64,000 bases of DNA from Anthoceros angustus (GCA_010909165.1 MU008207.1:1-64000), one strand, 5' to 3'. Positions 1-12,205 are shown, counted from the first letter of the stretch. The notes: a model not told the origin generated them from the sequence alone. Translations and numbers: made by a program.

Positions 1-1730
1 GTAGCGCCGGACGAGGACTCGAGTGAACAACGGACCCCGCACTATGGCAAGCTCCGACCACGGAGTAACGGATAAGTCCGAACCCACCTGTGTCAAAAGG
101 ATAAGTACGCCTGTGAAAGTAACCTAGGAGCGGAGGCGTGAGGATGACGAGGCGGCGCCACGGACGGCCCCGAGTGGAGGTCGCATGCAGAGGTCGTGAC
201 TGCACCTGCGAGGCCGCGAGGCGGTATTCACGCCCGGGCCCGCGGCGCGAAGGCCGCAGGGTTGGGCGAGGGTCGAAAGCCATGCACTCGCGCCATGACA
301 ACGAAGAGGCGCCTTCCGCCCGCCGCCAAGGAGGGAGCCGCCAGCCTCCACAACCTCACCCCCTTGCGCCCGCAATCCGGCCTCGCGCCATCTTTTGGGC
401 GCCGCCCTTTAGAGCGCGCTCACCAAGGTTGGAGCAATGAAGAAGGAGGAACATCGTGCCGACTCCAAGCAGCCTACAGAACAAGAGGAGGAGAAAGCAA
501 TGGCACCTAAAAGCCGTGAAGTTCTGGGAGCCATGGACCTCGTGAGCGCAACATTGTGACCCGGGCGCTATCCGGACTTCGGGCCCGCTGAGGAAGGTGG
601 GAATTGGGGAATGGCACTGTATTCAGCTGTCCTGGACCTTCGAAGCAATTACATTTGGTCCGGAGTTCGCCGGGAAGATGCTGGCCAACAAGGAGGTTGA
701 TCCAAGAACCTCCTGAGGACCGAGGCGATGGACCTGGAGGTCCCGAGGACGGCCTACAACCGCCTGAGGAGGAAACCCGGTCGTGAGTCCACTTTGTCCG
801 GACCTCAGAGAGGGAGGCTTGACCAAGTCCCAGTAATAAGTCCGGACCAAGTCCGGACCCCATTAATCCGGACCCCGAGGTCCGGACCCCGACAAGGCTC
901 CCGGACCTAGCGGGCGGACTCAGAATGTTTGACTCAAGTTCGAGTCGAGACAGGACTCGAGGTCCTGACCGCGGCAAGAAGGGAGGAGCCCCTCGACTTA
1001 CGCTAGGGGAAGCAGATAGCTGGTGGCCCCACCGGGCGAGGACCTGTGGGGAGGCCAGGGAGGATGACGCGTAACGTATGGGTTGCCCCATCACGGTGAG
1101 CCCAACCTCGGGATTCCGGGAGAGAGGAGGCATGACTATCGATTACAACTGCGTGACGGGATTGGACCACCCATCCCGAGGAGGGCCCAGGACCTTCCAG
1201 CCACAATGCAAGGAGATAGGGAGGAAATAGGATAGCGGCCCATTAGGGTGCATACCGCAAGGCACGCCGTGGGTGTAATAAAGACGCCTTGGGCGCAGAT
1301 GAGGTCAGTTCAGTAAAGCATCTTTCTCTTGGTGTTGATGCTGTTCTTGCACCTTTGTGAGTCTTCTTGCTAACGTGAGTCTGAGTCCGGCGAGGCACAG
1401 CAGCTCGGAGATTGATCAAGGTCCCGGACCTAGCAGCGTTGTGTGTGCGAGGGTGACTGGTGACCCGTGCTCGTCCCGAGCCGCGGCCCGGCACGAGCAA
1501 TTTGGGCGTGAGCCGGAGGAACTCCGGAGGCGTGCTGAGTCTGACGGGAGGCTCAGGAACGACCAGGAGGTCCGGGCGCTGTAACACCGTCTTTCTAAGA
1601 CCGAGGCAGGTGTAGCGTGAGGGGAGAGAGGAAAGGACCTGGATCGTGAGGGACGGAGGTGAATCTGGTGTGACAGGTCCTTAACGCGTTTAACCGGCCC
1701 GACTGCACAGTGAAACGTTGTTAGTTAGAG
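1..1730. other. GC-rich gene-free stretch with TCCGGAC repeats
   Basis: No gene could be supported. Open frames here exist on both strands but have no recognisable domain, biased composition and no splice-linked partners. The stretch is GC-rich and contains a cluster of the palindrome-like heptamer TCCGGAC (at about 797, 841, 852, 867 and 881). It abuts decayed retrotransposon sequence, so it may be old LTR or element tail; no terminal repeat could be matched in the window. Confidence 0.4.
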
Positions 1731-1886
1731 TATGTGTGTGTGTTGAGGCCTAAGCCAGGCGCTAAGGACGGTGGAATCCACGAAACGCTGATAACCAACT
1801 CTATCATTCCCTTGGGAACGGACTTCTTCCTACAACGACACGGGATTGTGCGCGCCCGGCTGGCCATCAGCAAAAGTCGCGCCACA

Positions 1887-3290
1887 ATATCCCTTCCCCA
1901 CCAACCTTGCCTTGTATTGCTCTATGCTCCCATCAGCGTTGTGCTTAATCTTGAACCGCCATTTGGATCCTACGCATTTCCTTCCTTGGAGTAAAGGATC
2001 CCAAGTAACTTTCGGAATAACTTCCCAAGTCTTGTTCTTGATAAGTGAGTTATACTCAATATCCATGGCTTCTTTCCACTCCTTTGCTTTTGGCCCTTCC
2101 AAGGCTTTCTTCAAGCTTTGCGGCTCGTTAGCGTCTACTAACATAGTCTCTTCGTACTTGCATGAATTCATGGACTCCAAAATTTTCTGTGAAGGTTTTC
2201 ATCGCCTTGCTGATTTCCTGATCAGGGTTGGTGGCTCTTCTTGGATTCTTTGATCTCTCTCATTTTCATCATCCTCGACATCCAGGGCTTCTCCACCTCC
2301 TATATCACCTTGTGGTAGAGGCTGCTCATGCTCAGGAATGAGTTGAGCATGCTCAAGTAGGTTGCTTAAGAGCCGAATCTTCCGCTTCATCACGCTCCTT
2401 CAATTCCTTGATGACAACTTGCGTTGCTCGCACTCCTTTGTTAGGTTCCACAACCTCATGAAAAACAACATCCCTACTAAAGATGACTTTCTTGGTTGTA
2501 GGGTCGTATAATCTATATCCCTTTACCTCATCGGAGTACCCAAGCATGATGCACTGGATGTCTTTAAGGTCCCACTTGGTTCGGTTTTGCTTTGGAACAT
2601 GGGCATAAATTTCAGAACTAAAGATCCTAAAATGGCTCACGTCAGGTTTGACACCAGACCATGCCTTCTCCGGGGTCATTCCAAGTACAACCTTAGTTGG
2701 AACTCTATTCAAAATATAAGTTGCTGTAGCAACAGCCTCTCCCCAAAACCGTACCTCCAACCCACTTTAAAGGAGCATACACTTGGCCACCTCCACTAGG
2801 CTCCTTAGCTTGCGCTCCACCACTCTTTTTTGCTCCGATGTGTGAGGAATTGTTAGTTGCCTCCGACACCATGCTCCTTGCAAAAGCTTTTGAATTGAGA
2901 AGAGATGTATCCTCCTCCATTATCACTCCTTAGAGTCTTGAGGTGTTCTCCACTTTCATTCTCCATCAAGACTTTCCACTCCTTGAATGTCTTGAACACC
3001 TCGGACTTCTCCTTCAAAAGATATGTCCAACTTCTCCTTGTGAAGTCATCCAGAAACACTAGAATGCAGCGGGCTCCTCCATGGGTAGGGTTCTTCATTG
3101 GTCCACACACATTGGTATGTACAAGCTCCAACAACAGCGTCTATGTAGAAAGGGTTTCTCCACACCCTTTTTGCCTATGACGGACCCCTTACTTGAAAAA
3201 TCCTTTATAATCGACCTTTTTTGGTATTTCTTTGCCGGACATGTCACGCAACCTTTTGAATAATTGTTTTGATACACGTTATTTGAGATT
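1887..3290 (-). pseudogene. Truncated Ty1/copia pol fragment (GAG-pre-integrase, integrase, N-terminal RT)
   Basis: Read on the minus strand, the order is the end of a GAG-pre-integrase/zinc region (about 3300-3140), an integrase core (3134-2853), integrase C-terminal matter with a RATATYILNRVPTK-like motif (2760-2400), an acidic linker, and the first ~100 residues of a copia reverse transcriptase (2180-1887, ending just after the ARLVGKGY motif). Frame changes occur between 2853 and 2760 and near 2390 and 2190, and the RT stops before its YVDD active site, so it cannot be functional. The first catalytic Asp of integrase is replaced by Asn (HTNVCG where copia elements have HTDVCG), while the second (RSDNGG) is kept. 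It is a different and more plant-copia-typical sequence than the element at 10-19.8 kb. Confidence 0.85.
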
Positions 3291-4860
3291 ATAGATTGCA
3301 AGTATGTGGCAAAAACCTAAAGTCCCAGTCTTGTTCGGCTTTTTCTTTCAAACTAGAACCCACGAGTCGTCAAATTTATAGCGCATCTCAACAGTCTCAA
3401 CACGGCAATCATTGTCTTCAGTGTTGAATGGATAAATGTTTAGAGTTTTTAGGGCTTCTTGTAATTACGATGCGCCGATTTGTTTGTGCACCAACCTTTC
3501 GTCATACGGTCAATCCTCGACTATACTCTCGCACAGGGAATTTTCTGAGGACTTTGTTTCTTAGACATTGGGACAATAATATCTTACGTTGACCTAATGC
3601 TCTTGATCCATGCGGTCTTGATCAAATGATGAGTGGCGTAGTACGCACTTGGAGCTAGTGTGGGAGGGAAAACTCCGGGTCTTCCGAGGCTTCCCCCTCT
3701 AGCGGCCACACTTATCCCACTGTCACTTCGTACGTTGGGTTTCATCCCATGAGACTCGTGTGAAAGTTCAAGGTCTTGTGATAATCGATTGCTACATGCA
3801 GTGACACAACTTCTCAGCCTTCTAAACAAGCAAGGCACCCTCTACTCACCCTCTTACAAAGAATCGCACAGCCTGCGCTTGCTCGAAAGACTACCATTCT
3901 CAACCTACAAGACACCATTGCAGATCCACCTTGGCGGAGACCACAGGCGCCGGACCCCGATCCACGCACCGCAATTTCGTCTACTTCAAGACCAATCCTC
4001 TCCACTCGAGGGCGCCCCTTTTGCTTAGTTTGGGATTCGTCCGCCTTAGGCTCACACTGGCCACTGCACCTACACTTCAACCTCTACTCATCTCCTCATC
4101 CTCTCCTCCTATTCTAACCTCGGTTCGGGCTTCTGGCCCGACTGCGCCCTTACAGCTGGCTGGGGTCGGCCTCCACCAGCAAGTTCTTCCTTGGGCGGTT
4201 GCTATGAGTTTGACAGCAGGCGCGAGCACCCTCCGAGTCTTTCCTGGTGATCAACCTCTGGCCGAGTTCCCTGGGCATTGCCACCCACCCAAAGCAAAGC
4301 AATTCCAGAACCATTCAAGGGCAACCTGCGTTTAGGCACTTGCTGTCCTCCACCAAGCACTCAGCCACATGACTTCCTCTCTACCCAGGCGTTGGCTCAC
4401 GGCCGGCCAGATTCCTTTACAAGGTAAAGGACTCGGAGTGTGGAAGCGCGAGACATGATACTTTGCTGAAATCCTCCTCCTTTTATAGGAGGCCTTCCAC
4501 AACTAGCCTCCCTTGGGTGACCCTCATGGAGTCACCTTTTCCAATATTTTATCATTTCTCTTGACATTTTAGGGCATGGCATCTAAGTCTACTGTCTGAT
4601 CCTAGGTAAATTCTATTCTAGCAACTTCACCTATGGTCATCCTTAAAGAATGTCAGTCTATTCCAGCTATTCCCCCTATTCTTCCTCTTATCATTTATGG
4701 TCTTTGACCATATCTAGTCCTCACCGTGCTGAGATAGTGACGCGTCCTTGGTGGATTGGCTCCCTCGCCCTCCTTTTGCTCTCTGGCTTCCCGGTTCACG
4801 TCTTCCTAATGTGTGAGCAGTACAATTCGCCCCTTCCTCCAACTCTGTGGCGGACTCCTC
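3291..4860. other. Unassigned stretch between transposon fragments
   Basis: No gene, RNA or clear repeat was identified. Both strands carry only short frames without recognisable domains. A TATA-like CCTTTTATAGG at about 4490 lies in otherwise unmarked sequence. It is probably decayed transposon DNA, by position only. Confidence 0.3.
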
Positions 4861-5704
4861 CCATCATCTAGCAATGGCCCCCTGCACTCGGGCCTTCTCC
4901 TCGGCCCTACTGCCCTTTGGTGGCGCTCCTTCCTCCCTGATACGGCGAGACTACCGGGGTAGTATGACTACCTACCATGGTAGTCTGGTCCCCATCTTAC
5001 TTTCTTTCTCCAATCGACGCCGTTCCTTGGGTTGGAATTCCTTGCTCCTTTCCTCCTGTTTGGTTTGTCCATACCTATCATGGAGCATTCTCAAAGAGTC
5101 TTCTTCCCCCAGTTGTTGGCCGATGCCTCCATTAACTCCTCCGGGCCCTCTTAGCATTGGACTCCTCCCCTGGCCCGGGCTCTTCCCTTGTTCGTGGGGC
5201 GAGGGAATTCCTTACCCCTCCCCCTTCCTCGGCGGATCTAACTCCGCTCTTGATCTCCTCGGTGGGAATTTGTTTCCCCACCACCTGCCTCTTCTCCTCA
5301 GGGGGTATCTTCTTGGGACCCCAGCTTTTTCGTGCAGCGAGCCTCCATGCCCGACTCCCCAGCAGGCTCCCGGCGCTTGCAGGCACCCTACTCCCGGTGG
5401 CGGACTACCGTGGTGGGCATCACCACAGTATTGGACTACCGTGGTAGAGATGATCACCTACATTGGTAGTAGTGTGACCCCAGTATCCCCTCCTTACTCT
5501 CGCGCTCCCTCTCTTGTGCGGTACCTCTCCTCCATCTTGACTCCCCATTGTGGTCCATGTCGTGGCCTCATCAAAATCAGGCCTCTGGCTGCACTGTTGC
5601 AGGCTCCTTCCGGTCATCATCATGAGGACCCAATGTCCTCCTCTTGGCCAAGCGCATACCTCGTTGTTGGCCTTGAGAATCTGATGTGGATCCCCAAGGG
5701 CAAG
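4861..5704. repeat. C-rich low-complexity stretch with CTACC...GGTAG inverted repeats
   Basis: Long frames are open on both strands because composition is skewed: pyrimidine-rich on plus, and Lys/Glu/Arg-rich when read on minus. Several short palindromes built on CTACCNNGGTAG lie at about 4951-4985 and 5405-5470. On the minus strand the charged composition resembles retroelement gag, which would fit the gypsy orientation, but no gag motif was found, so no gene is called. Confidence 0.35.
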
Positions 5705-8700
5705 CTTGTGATCGCATTTGGAATCCATCAATCTCATGGCCACCTCTCATCCTCGCACCTACTCTTGTAGGCATCTCTTGCGGTGGTTAGAATTCCCCTC
5801 TATGGATGATATACTGAATTGTTGGGGCAGTCACGGTAAGTTTGTTGAAGTCAAAGTTCACAGTTCATACTTAACAGGCTGAGCTGCTGCTATTCTTTGC
5901 ATGCTCCTTTTAAGGACGGTTCCATCTGCCAAACCACTGCCTCACTCCTTACTGCGCCCTTGCTCTCTAACCAGTTCAGTCCAATCCACAGGGGCTTGGC
6001 TCCTGAATTCCCTCGCCGATTGCTTGTCTTTCGGATGTGAGCACACTCCTACATCCAGTCCAAGTTCATGTAATAGTTTTACGTTCTCCAGCGTAAACAG
6101 CTCTCACCAATTCCGCTCGGACTTTCCAATGATCCATGTTTGGCCATTGGGCAAGCACTGGTCAGGTATGACCTTGAAACTCCTCCCACGTGATCTCTCC
6201 ACAGCACCGCGCCTCAAATGATGACACCTACTTGCGAATTTCATGAGTCGGGTCTCGAGTTCCTACCTCCCTCGGCCAAGGCCACCGCCGTGCCGCCTTC
6301 CTCCTCTGGCGTCGCGACTCTGATGCTCGGAGTGGGGTTCGGAGCTCCTTCCCTTGGTGGGTGCGCCTCAGCGCCCTCCTACGATCGTAATGTCGGCGGG
6401 GCTCCTCGACTTAGGTGGCGCTCCGACCATCGTTGCGGCTGTTTGCTCGCTCCGCCCCGGCCGCCGTTGCGCCGTTAGGTTGTCAAAGCGGACATTACTT
6501 CCCTGGGGTTAGTTCCCGGTTCCCTACCTGTTCGACCTCACGAGCTCGCTCCACACCCCAATCCACAGCCCCACTGGATTCATTCTGTGCAATCGGTTGA
6601 CTCCAGCCCTATAGACCTATCATTTTCCTAATTATACAACCCCTACCTCACATATATATACTTTTGGTGGACATCCAAGTCCATGGGCCAAGGAACATCG
6701 AGCTCCGGACCATTTGTTATCTAACCTACAGAAATAAAAACAAGAAAAACCCCGCATAGGCCAAGGGACGTTTCTTCTATAAATACAGCCTACATCAACT
6801 GACTTATTTTCATACCACATGACAAAAACAAAAAAAAAAACACTTCAAGGCACATCCCAGGGGTTTCAAGTCCAGGATTGACAGTGCGACCCTCTGTCGT
6901 GGCAGTTCAAGGGACAAGCGTGTAGTGATAATCATTCATAGAGGAACTGTACCACATGGTGTGTCTACATAGTGCAGGCCTCCACCATCGTGTGCAATAG
7001 TAGGTGTACTAGGATATATTGGTTTTGTCTCCGTCTTTGGGTACGGATGGGAATGGCAGCGAATCTATTCCCCATTTTTCGAATGGCGCCGGGCCAATAT
7101 CGAACCATTGGCCATTGGGTGGTTGCGGATGGTTTTCCAACCCCTCGCGCGTCGCAACGTTTACAAACTCCTTAGCATCACATGCATGGTTTGCCACCAA
7201 TACCATTTCGAGCACCTTTTTTGGCGTGATATGTGCTGCAAAATGTCCCCTTCTCCTTCGTGCATCTCGTCGCCTCGAATAACCTCTCTGCTCTCACACC
7301 ACAACCTCTGTCCATCCGGTCCTGATTTGTACAAATTGTTCCTGCGTCATTACAAAAGACGCGAATAGTGCACAAACGCCTGCTGCTGTGGTCTCGAAAG
7401 ATCCATGGTATTCCTCCCGTCTCGAGAACTCAAGCATCTCCGTGGGTGGGCTAGCTGTAATCGCATTTGGAGATCATCAATCTCAGTGAGGCCCTCTCCA
7501 TCCTGCACCTACTCTTGTAGGCATCTCTTGCAGTGGTTGAATTCACCTCTATGTGGATGATACTAATTGTTGGGAGCAGTCTTGATGAGATTTGTTGAAG
7601 TCAAAGTTCCGAATTCATACATAACTTGCTGCTTTCTATTCTTTGCATGCTCCTTTTCAGGACGGTTCCATCACCAAACCACTGCCTCCTCCTTCTTTGC
7701 CCTCTCTAACCAGTTCCCCAATCCACAAACGCTCCTGAATTCCCTCGCCGATTGCTTGTCTTTTGGATTGTGAGCACCTCCTACATCAGTCCAAGTTCAT
7801 GTAATTCACCGTTTCTCCATAAACAGCCCGATATTCACCAATTCCCAGCTCGGACTTTCCATGATCCATGTTTGGCCATTGGGCAAGCTGATTCATTTGG
7901 ACCTTGAAACCATCCTCCACAGTCTCCACGGCCTCGCGCCTCAAATGTGAAACCTCGCTTGCGAATTTCAGCGGGGTCGGGTCTCGAGGGTTCCTCTCCT
8001 CGGCCAAGGCCGCATGCCGTGCGCGCCTTCCTCCTCTAAGCGTCGCGACTCACGATGCTCGCGTGGGGTTCGGGCTCCTTCCCTTGGTAGGTGCGCCTCG
8101 CCCTCCGATGTAATGTCCTTGACTCCTCGACTTACGTGGCGCTCCGACCATCGTTGCGCTCATTGCTCGCTCCACCCGGTAGCCGTTGCTTGGTTATTAA
8201 AACGGACACATTACTTCCCTAGGGTTAAGTTCCCGGGTTCCCTACCACTGTTCGACCTCGACCCGCTCCACACCCCAATCCACAGCCCCACTGGATTCAT
8301 TCTGCCCAATCGGTTGACTCAAGCCTATAGACCTATCATTCCCTAATTATACAACCCCTACCTCACATATATATACTTTTTAGTGGACATCCAAGTCCAT
8401 GGGCCAGGAACATCGAGCTCCGGACCATTTATTATCTAACCTAAGAAATAAAACAAGAAAAACCCCCATAGGCCAAGGGCGTTTCTTCTATAAATACCAG
8501 CGCCTCTGTCAACTGACTTATTTTCATACCACATGACCAAAAACAAAAAAAAAAACACTTCAAGGCACATCCCAGGGGTTTCAAGTCGATTAATGCGACC
8601 CTCATCGTGAGGTTCAAGGGACAAGCGTGTCAGTGATAATCATTCATAGAGGAACTGGCCACCACATGGGTACATGTCTACATGGTGCAGGCCTCCACCA

Positions 8701-9170
8701 TCGTGTGCAATAGTAGGTGGCCACTAGGATGTATTGGTTTTGTCGCGTCTTGGTTTTGGGTGGATGGGACCAACAATCTATTCCCATTTCTCAAATGGCG
8801 CCAGGGCCAATATCGGAACCATTGGCCATTGGGTTGTTGCGGACGGTTTCCCAACCCTCTGACAGGCATCGCAACGTTTAACAAACTCCTTAGCATCCTG
8901 ATGCATGGTTTGCCACCAATACTCCGTTTCGAGCACCTTTTTGCACGTGATATGTGCTGCAAAATGTCCCCCCGCTTCTCCTCGTGCATCTCTCGGCTTT
9001 CGGATAACTGCTCTCATCACCCACTCTCCGTCCATCCGGTCCCGGTTGTACAAATTGTCTGCGTCGTACAAGCGGACGCGAATAGTCTGCGCTGCCTGTG
9101 GTCTCGAAAGATCCGGGTATTCCTCCCGTCTCCGAGAATTCCATCTCTCCTCGTGGGCTGGCGTATCGTT
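5705..9170. repeat. Tandem duplication (~1.75 kb x2) of gypsy integrase region
   Basis: Unit 1 (about 5705-7456) and unit 2 (about 7457-9170) are diverged direct copies. Matching landmarks are the CACCTACTCTTGTAGGCATC block (5757 and 7507), the TTCTATAAATAC TATA-like block (6775 and 8487), the A-rich run followed by CACTTCAAGGCACATCCC (6830 and 8552) and the integrase zinc-finger region (7009-7375 and 8778-9071). Many small indels separate the copies. The duplication lies inside the minus-strand gypsy element and gives it two integrase N-termini. Confidence 0.75.
7009..7375 (-). pseudogene. Decayed second copy of gypsy integrase N-terminus
   Basis: This is the unit-1 copy of the integrase zinc-binding region. 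The pieces are in two frames (7375-7178 and 7215-7009). The APFEKWGID motif that starts the gypsy integrase core is readable, but the HHCC finger is broken by indels. Compare with the better preserved copy at 8778-9071. Confidence 0.65.
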
Positions 9171-10020
9171 CTCCCCTTCTCATTTCTGCCCGAGCCACCA
9201 TTACCCTCGCCTTATGATTGTAGTGCCGCTTCCCCCTCTAACTTCATGCGAACAAAGCTTCATCGGAAAATCGTCGTTACGGTCTGTGTAACCACCTGTT
9301 CTTGACCTCGATGTAACGCATTCACATGCTTACTACCCTCCCTTGTCTCCACCGTGAACGTGAATTCCTGCGATGGATCCATCTTGCTATCGTCCGGACA
9401 AGTCGATTTTGTTTACCGGTGTTTGAGGCGAAGTGGTCCCACATGGAAGGCGAACTCGTAGGATAGCAAATAGTGGCAAACTTGCAAACCGTATACCATT
9501 CCAGTAGCCTCCCTCTCGGTGGTGGTATATTTCTTCTGCGTCGATGTGTCTCCTGCATAATAGATTGGGTAATCATGCTTCTTGTCATCCCTCTGGCTTA
9601 GAATAGTTCCGATTGCATAGGCGAAACGTCTACAAACACATGGAATTTCTTGCTCGATCCGCTCCTCGCGTGGGTCTTGTGATCGGTGGTTGAAGGTCAT
9701 TGAAGGCCTCCTCTCGTTCCTGCGTCCACTCTCACTCCCCAGTCTTGGGCACTCACATAGCCTTGTGCCCGGAGAAATTCTTCCTGGCGTGCGATAATAG
9801 CCTACCATCCGAGGAATCCCTAAGCTCTTTGATTGGTAGGTGGCAGGCGGTGATGATTTTGACTTTATCCGGCTTCACTTCTATCCCGGTAATCACGGTG
9901 CCCCAACAAAATACCCTCTGACATGCCGAAATAACATTTCTCGGGATGCAGACACAATTGGGTCTGTTGACATCGTTCCAAACATTTGCGAAGGTGGTGC
10001 AGATGATCTTTCACTGCCCC
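8678..10020 (-). pseudogene. Ty3/gypsy pol, downstream half (RT C-terminus, RNase H, integrase zinc finger)
   Basis: On the minus strand this begins with the end of a gypsy RT (10020-9830, HPEKCYF motif preceded by KDHLHHLRKC). RNase H follows (about 9710-9430, with AYAIGTILSQRDD and the YTTTEREATGMVYGLQ block), then the integrase HHCC finger (9071-8778: GHFAAH, then CDAC) and the start of the integrase core (APFEKWE). Several stops and frame changes make it non-functional. The RT continues at 19850-20330, so the original gypsy gene was cut between its RT active-site strand and this segment by the copia element with an LTR at 10021. Confidence 0.85.
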
Positions 10021-10235
10021 TGAAGAGAATTGAGGACTTGCTCAAAGGATCTTATACATTGATTATCATAATAGAAAGTACATTGAGTTTATATGAAGTA
10101 GGTGGTTATAGGTTGTTGTAACCAATTAACCATAAATAACTAAAGCAACTACTTCTAACCCTAAGAATTAATTAATTATTAATTCTAGGATTTATAGGAG
10201 CTAATGAATAGTGCCCTAATATGCAAAGTATTTCA
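10021..10235 (-). repeat. Copia LTR 1 (3' LTR of the nested element)
   Basis: About 215 bp, from TGAAGAGAATTGAG to GTATTTCA on the plus strand. Read on minus it runs TGAAATAC...CTCTTCA, i.e. TG...CA ends. It is near-identical over its length to the LTRs at 17345 and 19640. It abuts the broken gypsy RT on its left. No clean 5-bp target duplication is visible (GCCCC left, TTGTT to the right of the 19640 copy). Confidence 0.85.
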
Positions 10236-11554
10236 TCACTCCACTCACTATGAAGTAGGGGTAAGACTAGCTATCCAATTAGCTAAGTAGCTAAGGAGAA
10301 CTCCCACTTATTGAGAAATAGGGCCTAAAAGTTGAAATGAAAACTTGAACTGAAAATACATTTCATCGTTATTGCCTCCATAATAAAGTTGAAATAACTA
10401 GCCTTGATAACGGGCTGTAAATATGGCATAAGTAAATATCAACGAAAATATGGTCTTCAATTTAATGAATATAAGGATAAGGCCATATTCCTCCAACCAC
10501 TAAAAAGCAGTGAAAACCCGTCTCCATCCACTAGTTGTTGCTTCATTCTCGACAAGGGCAAGCAAGAGCTATGGCGAGGTTGAAAATGCCTAGAGGAAGC
10601 ATATGCGAAAAACAGCAGGCAGGTGCGGCGCCAGGACTGAGAGAGGGCATCACTTGCCTGGGGACTCTCGCGGCCGATTTGCGGAGTCCCTATCAACAAG
10701 AAACGCCTCAAAGGCCCATCATGCACAAACAACTCCATCTTCGAAAACCAAGATACCCCTCGGCGTCACGAGGAAACCATCAGCAAACAACAAGCTTGAT
10801 CATCTTCATCGGATGACGAGAAGAGGAAGGAGGAGATTGGAGCCATGCCACTAGAGAAGACGGGAAAGGTGAGATACCTCCCTTCTTTCCTTCTTATTGT
10901 TGCTGCTGTGGAAAAGCCGTAGGACACATGCTCCATGCTCCTTGGTACTTGTGGCACCACCCTCTCCGGCTGCTAACCAACCAAGTGTGGACGATGAAGG
11001 TGAAAAAAAAACCCATGTTTGCAGATCTGCAAAAGTCACACACCACCCGAGATACGGATCAGAGGTCCTCTTTGCTGTGTGAGCACGCTCCCACAGTGGC
11101 TGCGCCTATAAATCTCTAAAAAATGGAGGAGATGGCGCTGCGAGCGGAGGCACCCACAAAACATGCGCCTTGGTGAAGGATGGCGCCCCAGCCGAGCCCG
11201 TCCTTAGCCATATGTGTGTCTTGGAGGAGGAGAGGCGCTGGTGCAGCGCATCTTGTAGCTTCGCTTGTTAGCAGCCCATAAGCACGCCTTGGGGCTGTCA
11301 CGTCTTGAATCTGCTGGAAACTGACAGAGGCGCTCCTCTCTTGATGGAGTCGTCCTCCTTACATCCAACAGATGGCGCATGGACGCCTCTCTTCCACACA
11401 CTACTCTTGAGAAGAAGCCTTGGATTGAAATATCTCGTACTCGAGATGGTTGCAGCGGGCTGACGTGATTCCTTGTAAAGCTGATTATTACATCTGTAGA
11501 TAAGATGACACATCCAAGTTGTATGTGGCTAAGGTGTCTTGGATCGTTGGTGGC
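10236..11554. other. Copia 3' non-pol region, upstream of the antisense gene
   Basis: This lies inside the copia element between its 3' LTR and the antisense three-exon gene. No copia domain is present. Plus-strand frames at 10535-10854 have no recognisable domain. Possible splice-donor contexts (GGAAAG|GTGAGA near 10868) and a TTTGCAG near 11025 hint at further 5' exons or a 5' UTR of the antisense gene, but no consistent reading frame could be closed. An in-frame stop about 54 nt upstream limits the antisense gene's 5' extension without splicing. Confidence 0.4.
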
Positions 11555-12205
11555 ATGTGTGCAGAGGCTGGAGATAAGGATAAGGGAAAAGCTGAACAGG
11601 AACTGACAAAAGACACAGGTATGTATTTTTCCTTTGTCATTCAGTGAGGATCCCTTAGAGTATTTCCAGGTGACTGCTGATATAAGAAAATAGACTAACA
11701 GAAATTTCTACTTGCATAAATTGCAGATGCGGCTTATTCGAAATGTAACAGGAGAAATGCTAATATCCCAACATGCAGAAACGTGGGCTACTATAAACCA
11801 GGCTTGTTGCCCCTAGGGGACTATGAAAAGAAAGTCTATGTTATTACCCTAGGGAAGGAAACTAGTCGAGGAGATGTGCCAGAAGCCTATGTCTGTGAGG
11901 AAACAGGGATCCATATGATGAAGATAGCCTGTCTACCATGTGAGGAATTTCCAGGGCACATGAAACACGTGTTTCGTAAGTGCCTTTGGTGTTAAGCTAA
12001 TCCCGTTACTATAACTTTATTATATTAAATATATAATACTTTATTATATTTAATATTAATATATGCCAAAAACTACAAGGGCATTTTTGCAGGATGTGTG
12101 TGGACAAGTAATGATGAGGCCGAAAAAGATGACAACTCCTATTTCGAAATAGAAGAGGAAATTTATGAAGAGGAAATAAACTTAAGTAATATTTCTGGGC
12201 TGTAA
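11555..12205 (+). CDS. Three-exon gene, unknown protein (141 aa), antisense cargo in a copia element
   Basis: Exons 11555-11618, 11727-11975 and 12093-12205 join to 141 codons plus TAA. Both introns are GT-AG (GTATGT/TTGCAG and GTAAGT/TTTGCAG), both are phase 1, and the frame stays open throughout, which is strong internal support. The start is the only Met after an upstream in-frame stop. Exon 1 is Lys/Glu-rich; exon 2 holds a compact region with six cysteines and Gly/Tyr-rich patches (GYYKPGLLPLGDYEKKVYV); exon 3 is an acidic tail. There is no signal peptide or membrane segment. I do not recognise the family. The stop lies 45 bp from the stop of the copia pol read on the opposite strand, and the gene sits between pol and the 3' LTR, so it is either cargo or a separate insertion. 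Function is unknown. Confidence 0.65.

Noticed and set aside
124-1206. Overlapping open frames of 60-208 codons on both strands
   Set aside because: GC-rich DNA with few stops; no domain, no signal peptide, no splice-linked continuation, Pro/Ser/Arg/Gly-biased translations on both strands.
4847-5770. 307-codon plus-strand frame
   Set aside because: Pro/Ser/Leu-rich translation caused by pyrimidine bias; no homologous look and interrupted by palindromic repeats; the minus strand is equally open.
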